Positions 16,060 to 24,973 are shown, numbered from the stretch's first letter. The stretch: 64,000 bases of DNA from Mumia sp. ZJ1417 (GCF_014127285.1 NZ_CP059901.1:1798001-1862000), one strand, 5' to 3'. The notes: generated from the sequence alone by a model not told the origin. A program made the numbers and translations.

Positions 16060-16893
16060 ATGCGCGCGTGGATCAACGGAAGAACACTGGAATCACCGGA
16101 CCAGCCAGCCCTCAGAGTCCTCGATCACGGGCTCGTCGTCGGCGACGGAGTCTTCGAGACCGTGAAGGTGGTCGACGGTCAGCCGTTCGCCCTCACGCGA
16201 CATCTCGAACGACTCGCACGCTCGGCGGCCGGTCTCGGGATCGGCGAGCCTGACCTCGACCTCGTACGGGCGGGGGTGGAGGCGACCGTCGAAGGGCAGG
16301 AGCTGCCGTTCGGCCGCATCCGCATCACGATCACGTCCGGGCCGGGCCCGCTCGGCTCGCCGCGCGGGAACCAGGGGCAAACTCTCGTCGTCGTCACCGA
16401 GCCTGCAGCCCGCCCCGAGTCCACGACCGCGATCGCGACCGTGCCGTGGGTACGCAACGAGCGGGGTGCCCTCAGCGGCCTCAAGACGACCTCGTACGCG
16501 GAGAACGCGCTCATGGTCGAGTATGCCCTCCGACAGGGCGCGTCGGAGGCTGTGATGGCCAACACCGCCGGTCTGCTGTGCGAGGGCACGGGCTCCTGCA
16601 TCTTCTACGTGCTCGACGGGCAGCTCGTGACGCCGACGCTGGAGTCGGGTTGCCTGGCCGGCGTTACGCGCGCTCTCGTGCTGGAGTGGTGCCGCGATGA
16701 GATCGACGTGGTGGAGCGGGACGAGCCGATCGAGGTGCTGCAGCGGGCCGAGGAGATCTTCCTCGCAGGGACGACCCGCGACGTCCAGGGCATCCATCGC
16801 GTGGACGACCGACCGCTCGCGGCGCCCGGCCCGGTCACGTCGCTGGCTGCGTCGATCTTTGCGCAGCGCTCGAAGGAGCAGGTCGACCCGTGA
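16060..16893 (+). CDS. Class IV PLP aminotransferase (aminodeoxychorismate lyase / branched-chain aminotransferase type)
   Basis: 277 residues of the fold-type IV PLP family. The N-terminus MRAWINGR...HGLVVGDGVFETVKV is typical. The PLP lysine lies in SGLKTTSYAENALM near residue 145. TAGLLCEGTGSCIFYV near 168-185 and LAGVTRALVLEW near 205 bind the cofactor phosphate, and EIFLAGTTRDVQGIHRV closes the site. By length and motifs the best guesses are aminodeoxychorismate lyase (PabC, folate synthesis) or a D-amino-acid/branched-chain aminotransferase; the sequence alone does not separate them. Its 3' end overlaps the convergent membrane-protein gene by 59 bases. Confidence 0.85.
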   Translation: MRAWINGRTLESPDQPALRVLDHGLVVGDGVFETVKVVDGQPFALTRHLERLARSAAGLGIGEPDLDLVRAGVEATVEGQELPFGRIRITITSGPGPLGSPRGNQGQTLVVVTEPAARPESTTAIATVPWVRNERGALSGLKTTSYAENALMVEYALRQGASEAVMANTAGLLCEGTGSCIFYVLDGQLVTPTLESGCLAGVTRALVLEWCRDEIDVVERDEPIEVLQRAEEIFLAGTTRDVQGIHRVDDRPLAAPGPVTSLAASIFAQRSKEQVDP

Positions 16894-17506
16894 CGGGCTC
16901 CTCGTGCACGCGGCCGCTCCGCACGGCCGCGTGCACGAGGAGCGCGCCGATGACGGCGCCGAGCGAGCCGAGCGAAAGGTCGCCAAGGGTGTCGGTGTAG
17001 GCCGTCTCGAGCTCGGGGGAGTGGCGGACGAACGCCACGTACTCGCCGAGCTCCCAGCCGATCGCCGTCACCGGACCGAACGCGAGAGCCCGCTCGACGA
17101 CAGCGCCGAGCGCGGCGTCACGCGGGAGGGTCAGGACGACGAATCCGGCGGTGAGCAGGCCCCAGTTCATGAAGTGCATCCAGTCGTCGAACCACCGGAC
17201 CGAGTCGAACAAGTCCAGCCGGTTGCCGAGGGTGTCGGTGAGCCAGGGGAGGGTGACCAGGAGGTCGCCGAGCCAGGGGTACGCCCGTCCGCGCGGGCGC
17301 CACAGCCACCACCAGAGCAGCGGGACGATGGCAGCCCCGAGCGGGTAGGCCACCGCGCGGAAGCCCATCGCCTTGTCCCGAAGGTTGCCCAGATCGGGGT
17401 AGGCGACGGCGACGACGAGGAGGACGACGAGGAGGATCTTGGCGGCGACGTCGAGCGTCGCCACGAGCGGGCGCGACGACGTCGACCCGGTTTGCGGAGT
17501 GGCCAT
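16835..17506 (-). CDS. Membrane protein, DUF2238/YjdF-like
   Basis: 223 residues with about five hydrophobic segments. Conserved-looking polar blocks sit between them: FDSVRWFDDWMHFMNWGLL near residue 105, GWELGEYVAF near 155 and YTDTLGDLSLGSLGAVIGAL near 172-190. This order of D..D..HF, E..E and Y.DT..DL is the pattern of YjdF/DUF2238 membrane proteins, whose function is unknown. The ATG at 17506 is 50 bases from the divergent tRNA-Val gene. Confidence 0.6.
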   Translation of the reverse strand: MATPQTGSTSSRPLVATLDVAAKILLVVLLVVAVAYPDLGNLRDKAMGFRAVAYPLGAAIVPLLWWWLWRPRGRAYPWLGDLLVTLPWLTDTLGNRLDLFDSVRWFDDWMHFMNWGLLTAGFVVLTLPRDAALGAVVERALAFGPVTAIGWELGEYVAFVRHSPELETAYTDTLGDLSLGSLGAVIGALLVHAAVRSGRVHEEPVTGRPAPSSAAQRSTQPAT

Positions 17507-17556
17507 GCGCGTACGCTAGTCTCTGTGAAGTCCCTGCTGAGACGGGACGGCACAGC

Positions 17557-17628
17557 GGGCGATTGGCGCAGTGGTAGCGCGCTTCGTTCACACCGAAGAG
17601 GTCACTGGTTCGAACCCAGTATCGCCCA
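17557..17628 (+). tRNA. tRNA-Val (anticodon CAC)
   Basis: Cloverleaf with acceptor GGGCGAT/ATCGCCC, anticodon arm CTTCG-TTCACAC-CGAAG giving anticodon CAC, and T-arm CTGGTTCGAACCCAG. CCA is not encoded. A degenerate genomic island begins just beyond its 3' end, so it is the probable integration target. Confidence 0.95.
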
Positions 17629-17639
17629 CCCTCGACATA

Positions 17640-17675
17640 CAGCCTCTGACCTGCAGGAATGCAGATCAGAGGCTG
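17640..17675 (+). terminator. Hairpin terminator after tRNA-Val(CAC)
   Basis: Arms cagcctctgacctgca and tgcagatcagaggctg (one mismatch) around ggaa, starting 12 bases after the tRNA and followed by ttctcgttcc. An inverted partial copy of one arm (tgcaggtcagag) appears near the right end of the island at 30293-30304. Confidence 0.75.
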
Positions 17676-17689
17676 TTCTCGTTCCGAGG

Positions 17690-17716
17690 TTGCATCGGAT
17701 ATGCATCGGATGTACC
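17690..17716. repeat. 27-bp direct repeat, left copy
   Basis: The sequence beginning ttgcatcggatatgcatcg is identical at 17690-17716 and 30212-30238. Each copy contains GCATCGGAT twice with 11-base spacing. Paired copies just inside both ends of an island fit the arm-type binding sites of a tyrosine integrase or excisionase (inference). Confidence 0.9.
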
Positions 17717-17722
17717 CGGTTC

Positions 17723-17936
17723 TCATTCGCCTGCTCTGGCGCTCGGGATGCGACGCCCAGACGCCTCGAGGTCGTTGAGACGAACCCGAATGGACCGCGG
17801 CCCGAAACGGTAGGCCGGCAGGGTTCCGGCTGAGATCCGACGGCGAAGGGTCTTCACGGATTGGCCGACGATGTCTGCCGCATCGGTGAGTGACAGGTAC
17901 GGGTTGTCGTCAGTGGGGTGGTGAGCGGTTGGCCAT
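17723..17936 (-). pseudogene. Excisionase-type helix-turn-helix protein, frameshifted
   Basis: After the strong site AAGAAGGAG and the ATG at 17936, the frame reads MANRSPPH and stops. One base out of frame the sequence continues DDNPYLSLTDAADIVGQSVKTLRRR, then SAGTLPAYRFGPRSIRVRLNDLEA, to a stop at 17723. That is the excisionase/MerR-like HTH domain of actinobacterial integrative elements. Removing one G from the GGGG run at 17914-17917 restores one protein of about 70 residues. Such a gene normally directs excision and sits next to the integrase and tRNA; the integrase is missing here. Confidence 0.7.
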
Positions 17937-18015
17937 GGCCCGACTCCTTCTTGCGTCGTGGCGGGTGGGTCTTGTCTCGTAGGTGGTCATGACGCGCCAG
18001 TGGGGATCACGGCGT

Positions 18016-19332
18016 TCACGTCTCGAGACCGCGACCTCCGCGACGGGCCTCGGGCCGGTGGATCAGGGCGGAGTGAAGGTCGACCCGGGTCGGCCCTGGG
18101 GTCGCGGCCGGAGCTGTGGCGTGGGGACGTAGTCGTTCTCGCACGGTGCGGACCACGGCGAGGTCGGTGGCCGTCGCTACCGGAACGAATCGTTCCCGCA
18201 TCGGCTGGACGAGGTCTCCACCGCGCCCGACCAAGCGGGGCAGCGTGACGCGCTTGACGAAGGAGCCGCGCTCGATGCCGTGCTCGACGACGTCGGCGAT
18301 CCGGTCGTCGAGCCGGTTGAACAACAACTGGAAGCCGGAGAGGACACGTGGCTCGACGATCGTGTGCCGGGTCAGCGCGCGCACGCGTGCGACGACGTGG
18401 GGCGCCCTCGGCGGCCGCGAGGCCGCCCTTGCCGACGAGCCCGGTGATCTCACGGAGTTGCTGCTGGATCAGGAAGTAGATCTCTGCCCGGTTCACCCAC
18501 TTGTCGCCAGACGCGGATCGATCCGCGCGGCGAAGGGGGTCAGGTGGTGCGAGCGGAGTCGTTGGGAGTCCACGACCAGGCGCAGGTTGATCGCGGAGGG
18601 CGTGGACCTCATCCGGATCACCAGGTTGTGCTCGGCCTGCAACACGCCCACGATGCCGGGCCGGACCGGGTCGGGGAGGACCTTCGTCTTGGGCCGCCAG
18701 CCCAGGTGGTCGACGGAGTAGTCGGGTTGGCCGAGGTTGACGTCGAGCGCCGCCGCGAGCGACGCCCAGCCCAGGCGCGGGCCATCTTGCAGCGGCTCCC
18801 AGCCGGGGATCATCGTGTAGCGCCGATCCAGTACCACCAGGGCTTGGGTCAAGGCGGCGATGTCGCCGACGAGGGCCTGGGCCTGGTTGGCGGTCATGCG
18901 TACGGCGGTCTCGATCGAGGTGTCGTGCTCGGCGAGTGCCGCTGCTCGTGCTGCTTGCCGCCAGTGCTCGACCATCGCGTTGGGATGCGGGGTCGTCAGT
19001 GCCTCGGACGTCGCGATGTGCGCCGACGACTGCCGCGTGGCGACGTCGATCGCGCGTGCGAGCTCGCCCGCCGCTGTCAGCGGTCCCGATACGCCGACGG
19101 ATCGGAAGGGGTTCGGATCCGCCGCTGGCAGGTTGGAGAAGACGACGGGCCGTGCTGCTCGCATGGCCTGGTTCATCCAGACGAGGACGCTCTGCCGGTA
19201 CTCGCGGATGCGGCCTCCGAGCTCGGCTCGCGATTCCCGGGTCGGCCCCCCGAGCTTCTGCTGCACCCGGTGCTGTCTCAGTAACGCCGCGAGCTCCTCG
19301 CGCATGGCGGCGCCGGCCTCGCCGTACATCAC
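18016..19332 (-). pseudogene. Large hypothetical island protein broken by two frameshifts
   Basis: Three consecutive leftward frames make up one protein of about 430 residues. The first is 19332 to about 18500 (REELAALLRQHRVQQKLGG through INLRLVVDSQRLRSHHLTPF). The second is about 18500-18400 (WVNRAEIYFLIQQQLREITGLV). The third is about 18420-18016 (APHVVARVRALTRHTIVEPRV, FNRLDDRIADVVEHGIERGSF). Codon bias follows the frame through each switch, so these are real interruptions of one gene rather than three genes. No enzyme motif is recognised. It has the look of an uncharacterised protein of actinobacterial integrative elements. Confidence 0.55.
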
Positions 19333-19626
19333 ACACCTCCACGACCGAGGCGTCGTCGAGCATGACCAGGACGAGTTCGAGGCTCAGTGGATCGACGCCG
19401 CGTCGCTGGAGTTCCTCGATCGCGTCCGTCGCGCCGGCGAGCAGGTTGCGCGGTCCGCCGACGTTCCATCGGAGTGGATGGCAGGGGAGTCGTCGGCGTG
19501 GATGCGGTCCAGCTCGATGAGCACGTGCTCGTAGGCCGACGAGGCATCGATCGAGGAGGCCTGATCGGCGAGCGCGGCGAGGGACGACCTCGCGCGAGCC
19601 AGGGTGAGCGCGTGGGGGAGAAGCAC
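19329..19626 (-). pseudogene. Small island gene with frameshift
   Basis: It starts MLLPHALTLARARSSLAALAD at 19626 and is protein-like up to ELDRIHADD near 19490. The coding signal then moves to another frame: GGPRNLLAGATDAIEELQRRGVD and ELVLVMLDDASVVEV, close to the start of the next leftward gene. Joined, it would be a protein of about 100 residues. No family is recognised. Confidence 0.45.
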
Positions 19627-19741
19627 GACCGGCTCCTTCCGTGGGTTGCTTCGATGGTTGTTCGTCCAGGTCCCACTGAGCCTGGCGGGTCGATGCCTTT
19701 GGATGGCTACGCCCGCATTGAGGCCATGGGGCGTTGGTGGC

Positions 19742-20185
19742 TCAATCGGACGGCGTCTGGCTCACCTGTGCTTCGATGCGGCGTCGCCGCAGCACGTCCG
19801 CGCGAACGAACGCCTCAAAGTGCCGGTCGCGGTCCTGGATTGCGACCCAGTCGCGCAGCCGGCGCCGGGCGTCGTTGAAGTCGCGCCGCCAGGAGTTCGG
19901 TGCGGACGGTGATGCCGTCTGGTGGTAGCAGCTGAGCCAGTGCGTATGGAGGGCCGAGAGTTCCCAGACCAGCTCGTCGTGGAGGTAGTAGAACGGCGGA
20001 ACGATCGAGGGCGGCAGCCCGTGGCTGTCCTTCAGCCACTTCACCCATTGATCGAGGTCGTGCCACTCGTAGTGGGCTTCGTCGGCGGTCAGTTGGTTCC
20101 AGTTGATCGGCGCCGGAAGCTCGTCGCGGAGGAGGTTGAGGGGCGTCGTCGAGCCGGGAGCTTCGTCCTCGGCGTAGGTGTCCAT
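19742..20185 (-). CDS. Mobile-element hypothetical protein (DUF4913-like)
   Basis: 147 residues beginning MDTYAEDEAPGS. The body has NWNQLTADEAHYEWHDLDQWVKWL, LPPSIVPPFYYLHDELVWELSALH and SWRRDFNDARRRLRDWV. The Trp-rich pattern (ruler helix with DQWV.WL, then P.FYYLH..LVWELSALH) is that of proteins carried by actinobacterial integrative elements, near or within DUF4913. Its function is unknown. It lies directly after the broken ssb gene and probably shared its transcript. Confidence 0.55.
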   Translation of the reverse strand: MDTYAEDEAPGSTTPLNLLRDELPAPINWNQLTADEAHYEWHDLDQWVKWLKDSHGLPPSIVPPFYYLHDELVWELSALHTHWLSCYHQTASPSAPNSWRRDFNDARRRLRDWVAIQDRDRHFEAFVRADVLRRRRIEAQVSQTPSD

Positions 20186-20197
20186 AACGCGCCTGGG

Positions 20198-20616
20198 TCA
20201 GAGGCCGACCGCGGGGCTGGGCAGCCCGCTGGTTGGCTGCAGGGGCGACTCGACCGAGTTAAGACGGCGGCGCTGGACCCGGTAGGCCGTCTTGGTGGCG
20301 TTGTGTCCGATCGTGCGGGCGACGAACTCCTCACGGATCTCGCCGGTGCGCTCGGCCTCGAACTCATGGATGTGACCGCTGGCCACGAACAAGTCCCCGC
20401 GGCGGAAACTGCGTAGAGCTCACGAGCGGTGCTCTCGAACGCGACCATGTCGTGGAAGGTCGGGTCGAGCTTGATGAAGCCCCCGTCAACATCCTTGCGC
20501 CACTGCTCCACCCCGACGCGAAGACGGCAGCACTCCGCACCGGCGCCGCCGGTGAAGTGCAACTCGGGCGACGAGGCGACGAAGCCGACCAGGCTCGTCT
20601 GGGTTGGAATGGACAT
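20198..20616 (-). pseudogene. ssb: Single-stranded DNA-binding protein, frameshifted
   Basis: It starts MSIPTQTSLVGFVASSPELHF at 20616 after GGGAGGAG. The OB-fold pattern of an element-type SSB is clear: CRLRVGVEQWRKD, then FIKLDPTFHDMVAFESTARELYA. At about 20405 the coding signal shifts one base. It continues in a second frame as FRRGDLFVASGHIHEFEAERTGEI, VARTIGHNATKTAYRVQRR, to a stop at 20198. Reading TAC GCA GT then TTC CGC CGC GGG GAC shows where one base was lost. Integrative elements carry such ssb copies for replication or transfer. Confidence 0.75.
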
Positions 20617-20795
20617 TACTGGCTCCTCCCTGCGAGCAGCCCTGGTCCTGTGGGCTGCGTTCACCAGGTAGGTGCGCTCCGCGTGCCGGTCCTACGGTCA
20701 CCTAGAGATTCGGCCGGCCGACGGACATAGGCGGGGGAAAGACCTACCTGGTCGAGGGCACTACTCGCGGCAGATGACGCGGATCCTCGAGGTGC

Positions 20796-21305
20796 TTAGT
20801 CGTCTGACGCAACAAGCAGGGTGAGCAGCGCAGTGGCGCGATCGATGACCACGAACTCATGGAAGCCCGCGTGCCCAACGACCCACCCCCAGTCGTGCTC
20901 GGCGGTCTCTCCGAGGTCAGTCAGCCGAAGGATCGAGTCACCGTGCAGTCTCGCCAGAACCTCTGCACCCAACTTCGCTTCAACCTCTGACCCATCTTCG
21001 TGAGGAACGACCCAGCCAGCGACCCAGTTTCGGAGTTCCTGACGGGCAGCGTTGGCGGAAACGGGCTCGAACTGGCCTGGTGTGATCGCTTCCAGCTGGT
21101 ACGGGCCGTGCAAGGCGTGGTGCGTCTGCTCGGTCGGGTCTTGACCGGCGTAGTGGTCGTGATACTGCTCGTGCCGGAGCAGGTCACGAAGCACGAGGTA
21201 GTCCGATACTTCAGGTCGGATGCTGAAGAGCTTCAGATCGACCCAAGTGTTGTTCGGCCGAAAGTGCACAAGGTCGTGGCTCACGAACGTGACCGACTCG
21301 GACAT
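20796..21305 (-). CDS. Hypothetical protein, 169 aa
   Basis: It begins MSESVTFVSHDLVHFRPNNTWVDLK at the ATG ending at 21305; the frame is open further upstream but that part is not protein-like. Acidic, soluble, no signal peptide. Recognisable stretches include LRDLLRHEQYHDHYAG near residue 42, GPYQLEAITPGQFEPVS near 70 and a GHAGFHEFVVIDRA tail. HEQYH resembles a zinc-protease HExxH only superficially (the second position differs). No family is recognised. Confidence 0.55.
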   Translation of the reverse strand: MSESVTFVSHDLVHFRPNNTWVDLKLFSIRPEVSDYLVLRDLLRHEQYHDHYAGQDPTEQTHHALHGPYQLEAITPGQFEPVSANAARQELRNWVAGWVVPHEDGSEVEAKLGAEVLARLHGDSILRLTDLGETAEHDWGWVVGHAGFHEFVVIDRATALLTLLVASDD

Positions 21306-21463
21306 GGGCGAAGTCTCGCACCGCACTCTCGTCGGCATGAGTGTGCAACTCGAGGGCGCGCCGACAGGCGGACGCGTATCGCGACTCGCGCGGATCGCGG
21401 CGTGAGCGGGCCGGTCATGGTAACTGCGGCGAGCCGTCGGGTTTGATCGAAGATCCGCCCAAC

Positions 21464-22090
21464 TCAGCGTGACGGAGGCACGCTCTGGTCTCGAGCCGCG
21501 CTGTTGCGGATGTAGAACGTCCGCGCCTTGGCACGATTGCCGCAGATATCCATGGAGCACCACGACCTCTGCCTGTTACGAGAGTGGTCATAGAAGGCCC
21601 ACCGACAACTCGCATCCCGACAGGCCTTGAGTCGGCTCCAGGTCCCTGCGGCAGTGGCCTCGGAGACGACGGAGAGCAGCGTGGCGAGGGCTGCCTCCAC
21701 TGGCTCCTGCGCGGCGGGGACCAGGCGAGGCTGGCCGCCAGCGAGGTCGAGGACCAGCGTTAGGCCGATCGAGACCTCTGCGAACCGCGCTCGTGCTGCG
21801 GGGTCGAGCCCGTCAGGACGCGCGCCGACGACCGCCTCGCCGTTGTTGTCGGCAATGCTGGCCCGCAGCCCTTCGCGCACTAGCTCCGCCCGACGGCGCT
21901 GGGAGTCGCTGACGTGGCAGTCCCCGGGAGCCAGACCTCGGGCGCTCAACCAGTCTCGCAACTGCTCGGGTGTCCCGATGTCGTCGCGGTCCTCGCGACG
22001 GGTGTTGATGAACTCTTCGACGAGCCGAAGCGGCCCCGGAGCCGTGCCAACAGGATCGTTGTCGGGACGGCGGGCAACATCTGACTCCAT
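21464..22090 (-). CDS. CGNR zinc-finger (ABATE-domain) transcriptional regulator
   Basis: 208 residues. An N-terminal ABATE-type helical domain (VEEFINTRR...DDIGTPEQLRDWLSARGL, about 25-50) is followed by the C-terminal CGNR zinc finger. That finger reads CRDASCRWAFYDHSRNRQRSWCSMDICGNRAKARTFY in the last 45 residues (key cysteines C-x4-C, then C-x4-C within CSMDICGNR). These proteins are putative stress or metabolite-responsive regulators. It is divergent to the VOC gene, with 78 bases between the two starts, which suggests local control of that gene. Confidence 0.85.
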   Translation of the reverse strand: MESDVARRPDNDPVGTAPGPLRLVEEFINTRREDRDDIGTPEQLRDWLSARGLAPGDCHVSDSQRRRAELVREGLRASIADNNGEAVVGARPDGLDPAARARFAEVSIGLTLVLDLAGGQPRLVPAAQEPVEAALATLLSVVSEATAAGTWSRLKACRDASCRWAFYDHSRNRQRSWCSMDICGNRAKARTFYIRNSAARDQSVPPSR

Positions 22091-22168
22091 GCACGGAGTC
22101 TAACTGGCTATTGCCGATAGATGGTGATTGAACTAGCGTAAGGCGTTCACTGGTTAGATTGGAGAGCA

Positions 22169-22510
22169 ATGAGCATCCGTATCGGAAACGTCTGTATCGA
22201 CACGAACGACCTGTCGCGGGGGACCACCTTCTGGCAGGCGGTTACGGGATACCAGGTCGCGTCCTCGGACGAGGCGACCACCTATCTCGAAGACCCGGAC
22301 AAGCGCGGAGTCGGCTTGTCCCTCCAAGCGGTGGGTGAGCGTCGAACAGGCAAGAACCGCCTGCATCTGGACCTGTTCACCGACGACCTCGTCGGCGAAG
22401 TGGACCGACTTCGTGGGCTCGGGGCGACCGAGGTGCGCCGGTTCGACGACGAGGGGTGGGTCGTTCTCGCAGACGTCGATCAGAACGAGTTCTGCGTCGT
22501 CGCGGTCTGA
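22169..22510 (+). CDS. VOC-superfamily (glyoxalase/bleomycin-resistance fold) protein
   Basis: 113 residues, one VOC module pair. The N-terminal IRIGNVCIDTNDLSRGTTFWQAVTG, central RLHLDLFTDDL and C-terminal DDEGWVVLADVDQNEFCVV give the beta-alpha-beta-beta-beta repeats with possible metal ligands (His in HLDL, Glu in NEFCV). The small size is typical of stand-alone antibiotic-binding or lyase-like members. It is divergent from the CGNR regulator and has a strong terminator right after its stop. Confidence 0.85.
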   Translation: MSIRIGNVCIDTNDLSRGTTFWQAVTGYQVASSDEATTYLEDPDKRGVGLSLQAVGERRTGKNRLHLDLFTDDLVGEVDRLRGLGATEVRRFDDEGWVVLADVDQNEFCVVAV

Positions 22511-22532
22511 GCTCTCAGTCGAGGGCTTCGTG

Positions 22533-22560
22533 TCCGGGCCGCCTCACCCGGCGGCCCGGA
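22533..22560 (+). terminator. Perfect GC hairpin after the VOC gene
   Basis: tccgggccgcc and ggcggcccgga form 11 perfect pairs around a six-base loop, starting 23 bases after the VOC stop. There is no T-run, as is common in actinobacteria. Confidence 0.75.
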
Positions 22561-23206
22561 CCCGAGTCCGATCGAGGATCCACGCGCGACCGGAAGTGGG
22601 CGTGCCGCGTGAGCGGTCCTGGGCACACTCGATCATTGGAGGTCCGTGGCGTTGCCAAACGCTCAGCAAGTGGCCCGAGGTGGGCCGTCAACTCCGGTGG
22701 CTCGTGCGCTTGGAACGCTGTGCTGGGAATGCGAAGCTCGTGGTGGCCACATCGATCGCGAGATCGCCCATGTGTCGGACCCGGTGACACGAGGGCCGCT
22801 GTGATCGTCGATCGGCTGCACTGCCCGGTGGTGCGAACGATCCGCTCGGCCCCGATTTGCGCGCCGACCCTGCACGTGAATCGCTTAAGGACAATCAGGC
22901 GACGTCGAGATCGCCCCGCGAGCTATGTCCGCGGAGGTCCAGATCCGGAGGAGTACGGGGTGCAATGCTGGGACCCGCTGCGCGTGCACGGCGTGAGCCG
23001 CCGACGCGGTAGACGCGCCACTCGCGATCCACAGCCAGCCGATGAGGCGCCGATGCCGGCCCAAGGGGACCAGCGGTACGGCTCGGTCGGAGCGCACGCC
23101 CGTGGCGCCGAAGTGCGGGTTGTCGTCAAACCGCAGACGCATTGACATCGGGCTCGCTCTGCGGTGAGCCGCTCATCAACTGATGCCCTGTCCCGGACGC
23201 CTGCAG
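22561..23206 (-). other. About 650 bases without a supported gene
   Basis: Several short frames are open, for example a leftward one at 22885-23148 starting MSMRLRFDDNPHFGATG. None shows a family motif, a matched ribosome-binding site and steady codon bias together. Given the surrounding ruins this may be decayed coding sequence. No tRNA or inverted repeat stands out. Confidence 0.4.
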
Positions 23207-24409
23207 CTACTTGTCGGTGGTGCGAGTGGCAATGGTTACCAGCAGCGCCGCGCCAATGGCGACGGCGCCGGCGACGGTGACGCCCGTCCAGCCGATCAAC
23301 GACATCAGGACGCCGCCGAGCGCCGCCCCCGCGGTGCCGCCGACGAAGTAGACGGCCATGTAGGCACTGTTGAACTGGGCGGGACGGGTCGGATCCAGGC
23401 TGAGTACTCGGGACTGGTTCGCAACCTGGGCAGCGAACAGACCGGCATCGAACAGCGCCAGCGAGACGAGCAGCAGCGGAGTCGTCTCGAGGCTGAACCC
23501 CATCACCAAACTGCATGCACCAGCTAGAAGGAGACCCGAGAGTACGACTCTCGCCGAGCCGACGCGGTCTGCCAGTCGGCCGGAGATGCGGGTGGCGAGA
23601 ACGCCGAGCAGCCCGGCTAGCGAGTAGAGCCCAATGGTGCCGGGTGACAACGAGTGGGGTGGGCGCGCGAGCGCGAGCGATAGCCCGACCCAGACCAGGC
23701 TGAACGAGAAGAACCACAGCGCTCCCGAGACGGCAGAAAGGCGGAGCGCACGGTTTGTCCACGCCAGCCGCGGCAACGAAGCCACCACGTTGGCGTATCC
23801 CTTCGAAGGGGTCAGGGAATCGCGCGGTAGCGTCGTCAGAGCACCCACGCCGAGGAGCACGCTGACGACGGCGAAGTCGGCGAGCATCATCCGCCACCCC
23901 ACCCACTCCGCCAGAGCACCACCCACGATCCTTCCCAGAACGATCCCGGCGGATATCCCCGCCGTCACCGTGCCGACCGCGCGGCCGCGGCGCGAGACGT
24001 CCGTGTACCTCCCAACGAGGCTGGTCATCTGCGCACCGGTGCTCGCGCACAGGCCGGAGACGAACAGTCCGAGTCCGAGCATCACGGGCCCGGACGCCAC
24101 GGCGGCCAATGCCAGTGCGCCACCGAGCACAGCCAGGTGGGACGCGATCAGTCGGTTCGAACGCGACCGGTCGGCGAGCGGGACTAGCAGCACCAGGCCA
24201 AGAAAGTAGCCCGCGATCGGAAGACCAGCGACCACACCCACCACCGAGAGTGACGAGTCGATGTCGTCCGCCACCGTAGGCAGCACGGGCTGCAGCACAT
24301 AGCTCGTCGAGGTGGCGACCGCCGCGGCTAGCGTCAACACGCCGATAGCGAAGCCGCCGAGACGACGGCTCGGATTGGACAGCTGCAGAGCCGAGGAAAT
24401 CTGGGTCAC
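23207..24409 (-). CDS. MFS transporter (drug/metabolite efflux type)
   Basis: 400 residues and twelve apparent transmembrane helices. The loop 2-3 signature is VPLADRSRSNRLIASH near residues 76-91, and the corresponding loop in the second half is SGRLADRVGSARVVLSG. The order SYVLQPVLPTVADDI...IAGYFLGLVLLVPLADR places it among YnfM/arabinose-efflux-like permeases. The start ATG at 24409 is followed by a short hydrophilic tail before helix 1. Substrate unknown. There is no regulator immediately adjacent. Confidence 0.85.
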   Translation of the reverse strand: MTQISSALQLSNPSRRLGGFAIGVLTLAAAVATSTSYVLQPVLPTVADDIDSSLSVVGVVAGLPIAGYFLGLVLLVPLADRSRSNRLIASHLAVLGGALALAAVASGPVMLGLGLFVSGLCASTGAQMTSLVGRYTDVSRRGRAVGTVTAGISAGIVLGRIVGGALAEWVGWRMMLADFAVVSVLLGVGALTTLPRDSLTPSKGYANVVASLPRLAWTNRALRLSAVSGALWFFSFSLVWVGLSLALARPPHSLSPGTIGLYSLAGLLGVLATRISGRLADRVGSARVVLSGLLLAGACSLVMGFSLETTPLLLVSLALFDAGLFAAQVANQSRVLSLDPTRPAQFNSAYMAVYFVGGTAGAALGGVLMSLIGWTGVTVAGAVAIGAALLVTIATRTTDK

Positions 24410-24535
24410 GCGAGGACGATAAGAGTGGTGGACAGGCTAACGCTGGCGCAAAACAGACATCACCACCCCTCGACGGACCCAGCGATGTTTCACCGTGGAG
24501 CTCATGGAAGGGCGTGACCTGCTGCTCTACGACCT

Positions 24536-24706
24536 TCACCCGCTCTGCCCCGGATCCGACCGCGCCACCAGCCGCGCCACATACAACCGGTAGACCGACT
24601 GCGGGGCGCGAGTGAGCATCCCCGCGGCGAGGACGGCACGATGGGCTCCTGATTCGGTGCCGCGCATGCGGCAACCGAGAGCCTTGTCGTCACGCGTGGA
24701 AACCAT
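24536..24706 (-). pseudogene. Short C-terminal remnant of an unknown protein
   Basis: The frame MVSTRDDKALGCRMRGTES, then GAHRAVLAAGMLTRAPQSVYRLY, ending DPGQSG is protein-like. The coding signal continues upstream of this Met to about 24770 (IAALGSPAKREALAY) without a start, which suggests the 3' end of a longer gene whose 5' part is lost. No family is recognised. Confidence 0.35.
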
Positions 24707-24973
24707 GTAGGCGAGGGCCTCGCGCTTGGCTGGCGACCCAAGCGCGGCGATGGATCCGATGGTGCTAGATGTCTAGCACGTGACCGCCGAGAACCTCTAC
24801 GACTCGGCTTCCAGCGCGTAGTCCGGGCAGAGCCCACTGGGACCGAGCTCCTCAATCCGCAGGGTGCAGCCCGCTACTCGGCCGGTTCGACCAGGTCTAC
24901 AGGCGGGGGAATGACGCAGTGCCGCTCTCTATTCGGGCCCTTGGAAAGAGAGCCGCGGATCTCGAATTCCTGT

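Noticed and set aside
17118-17726. Leftward frame starting in the direct repeat and reading through tRNA-Val
   Set aside because: It runs antisense through a tRNA and into the membrane protein in another frame; not coding.
20796-21305. HEQYH in the 169-aa protein as a zinc-protease site
   Set aside because: The HExxH consensus needs Glu at position 2 followed by two residues and His: here it is H-E-Q-Y-H, which formally fits, but no third ligand or membrane/protease context is seen, so it is treated as chance.
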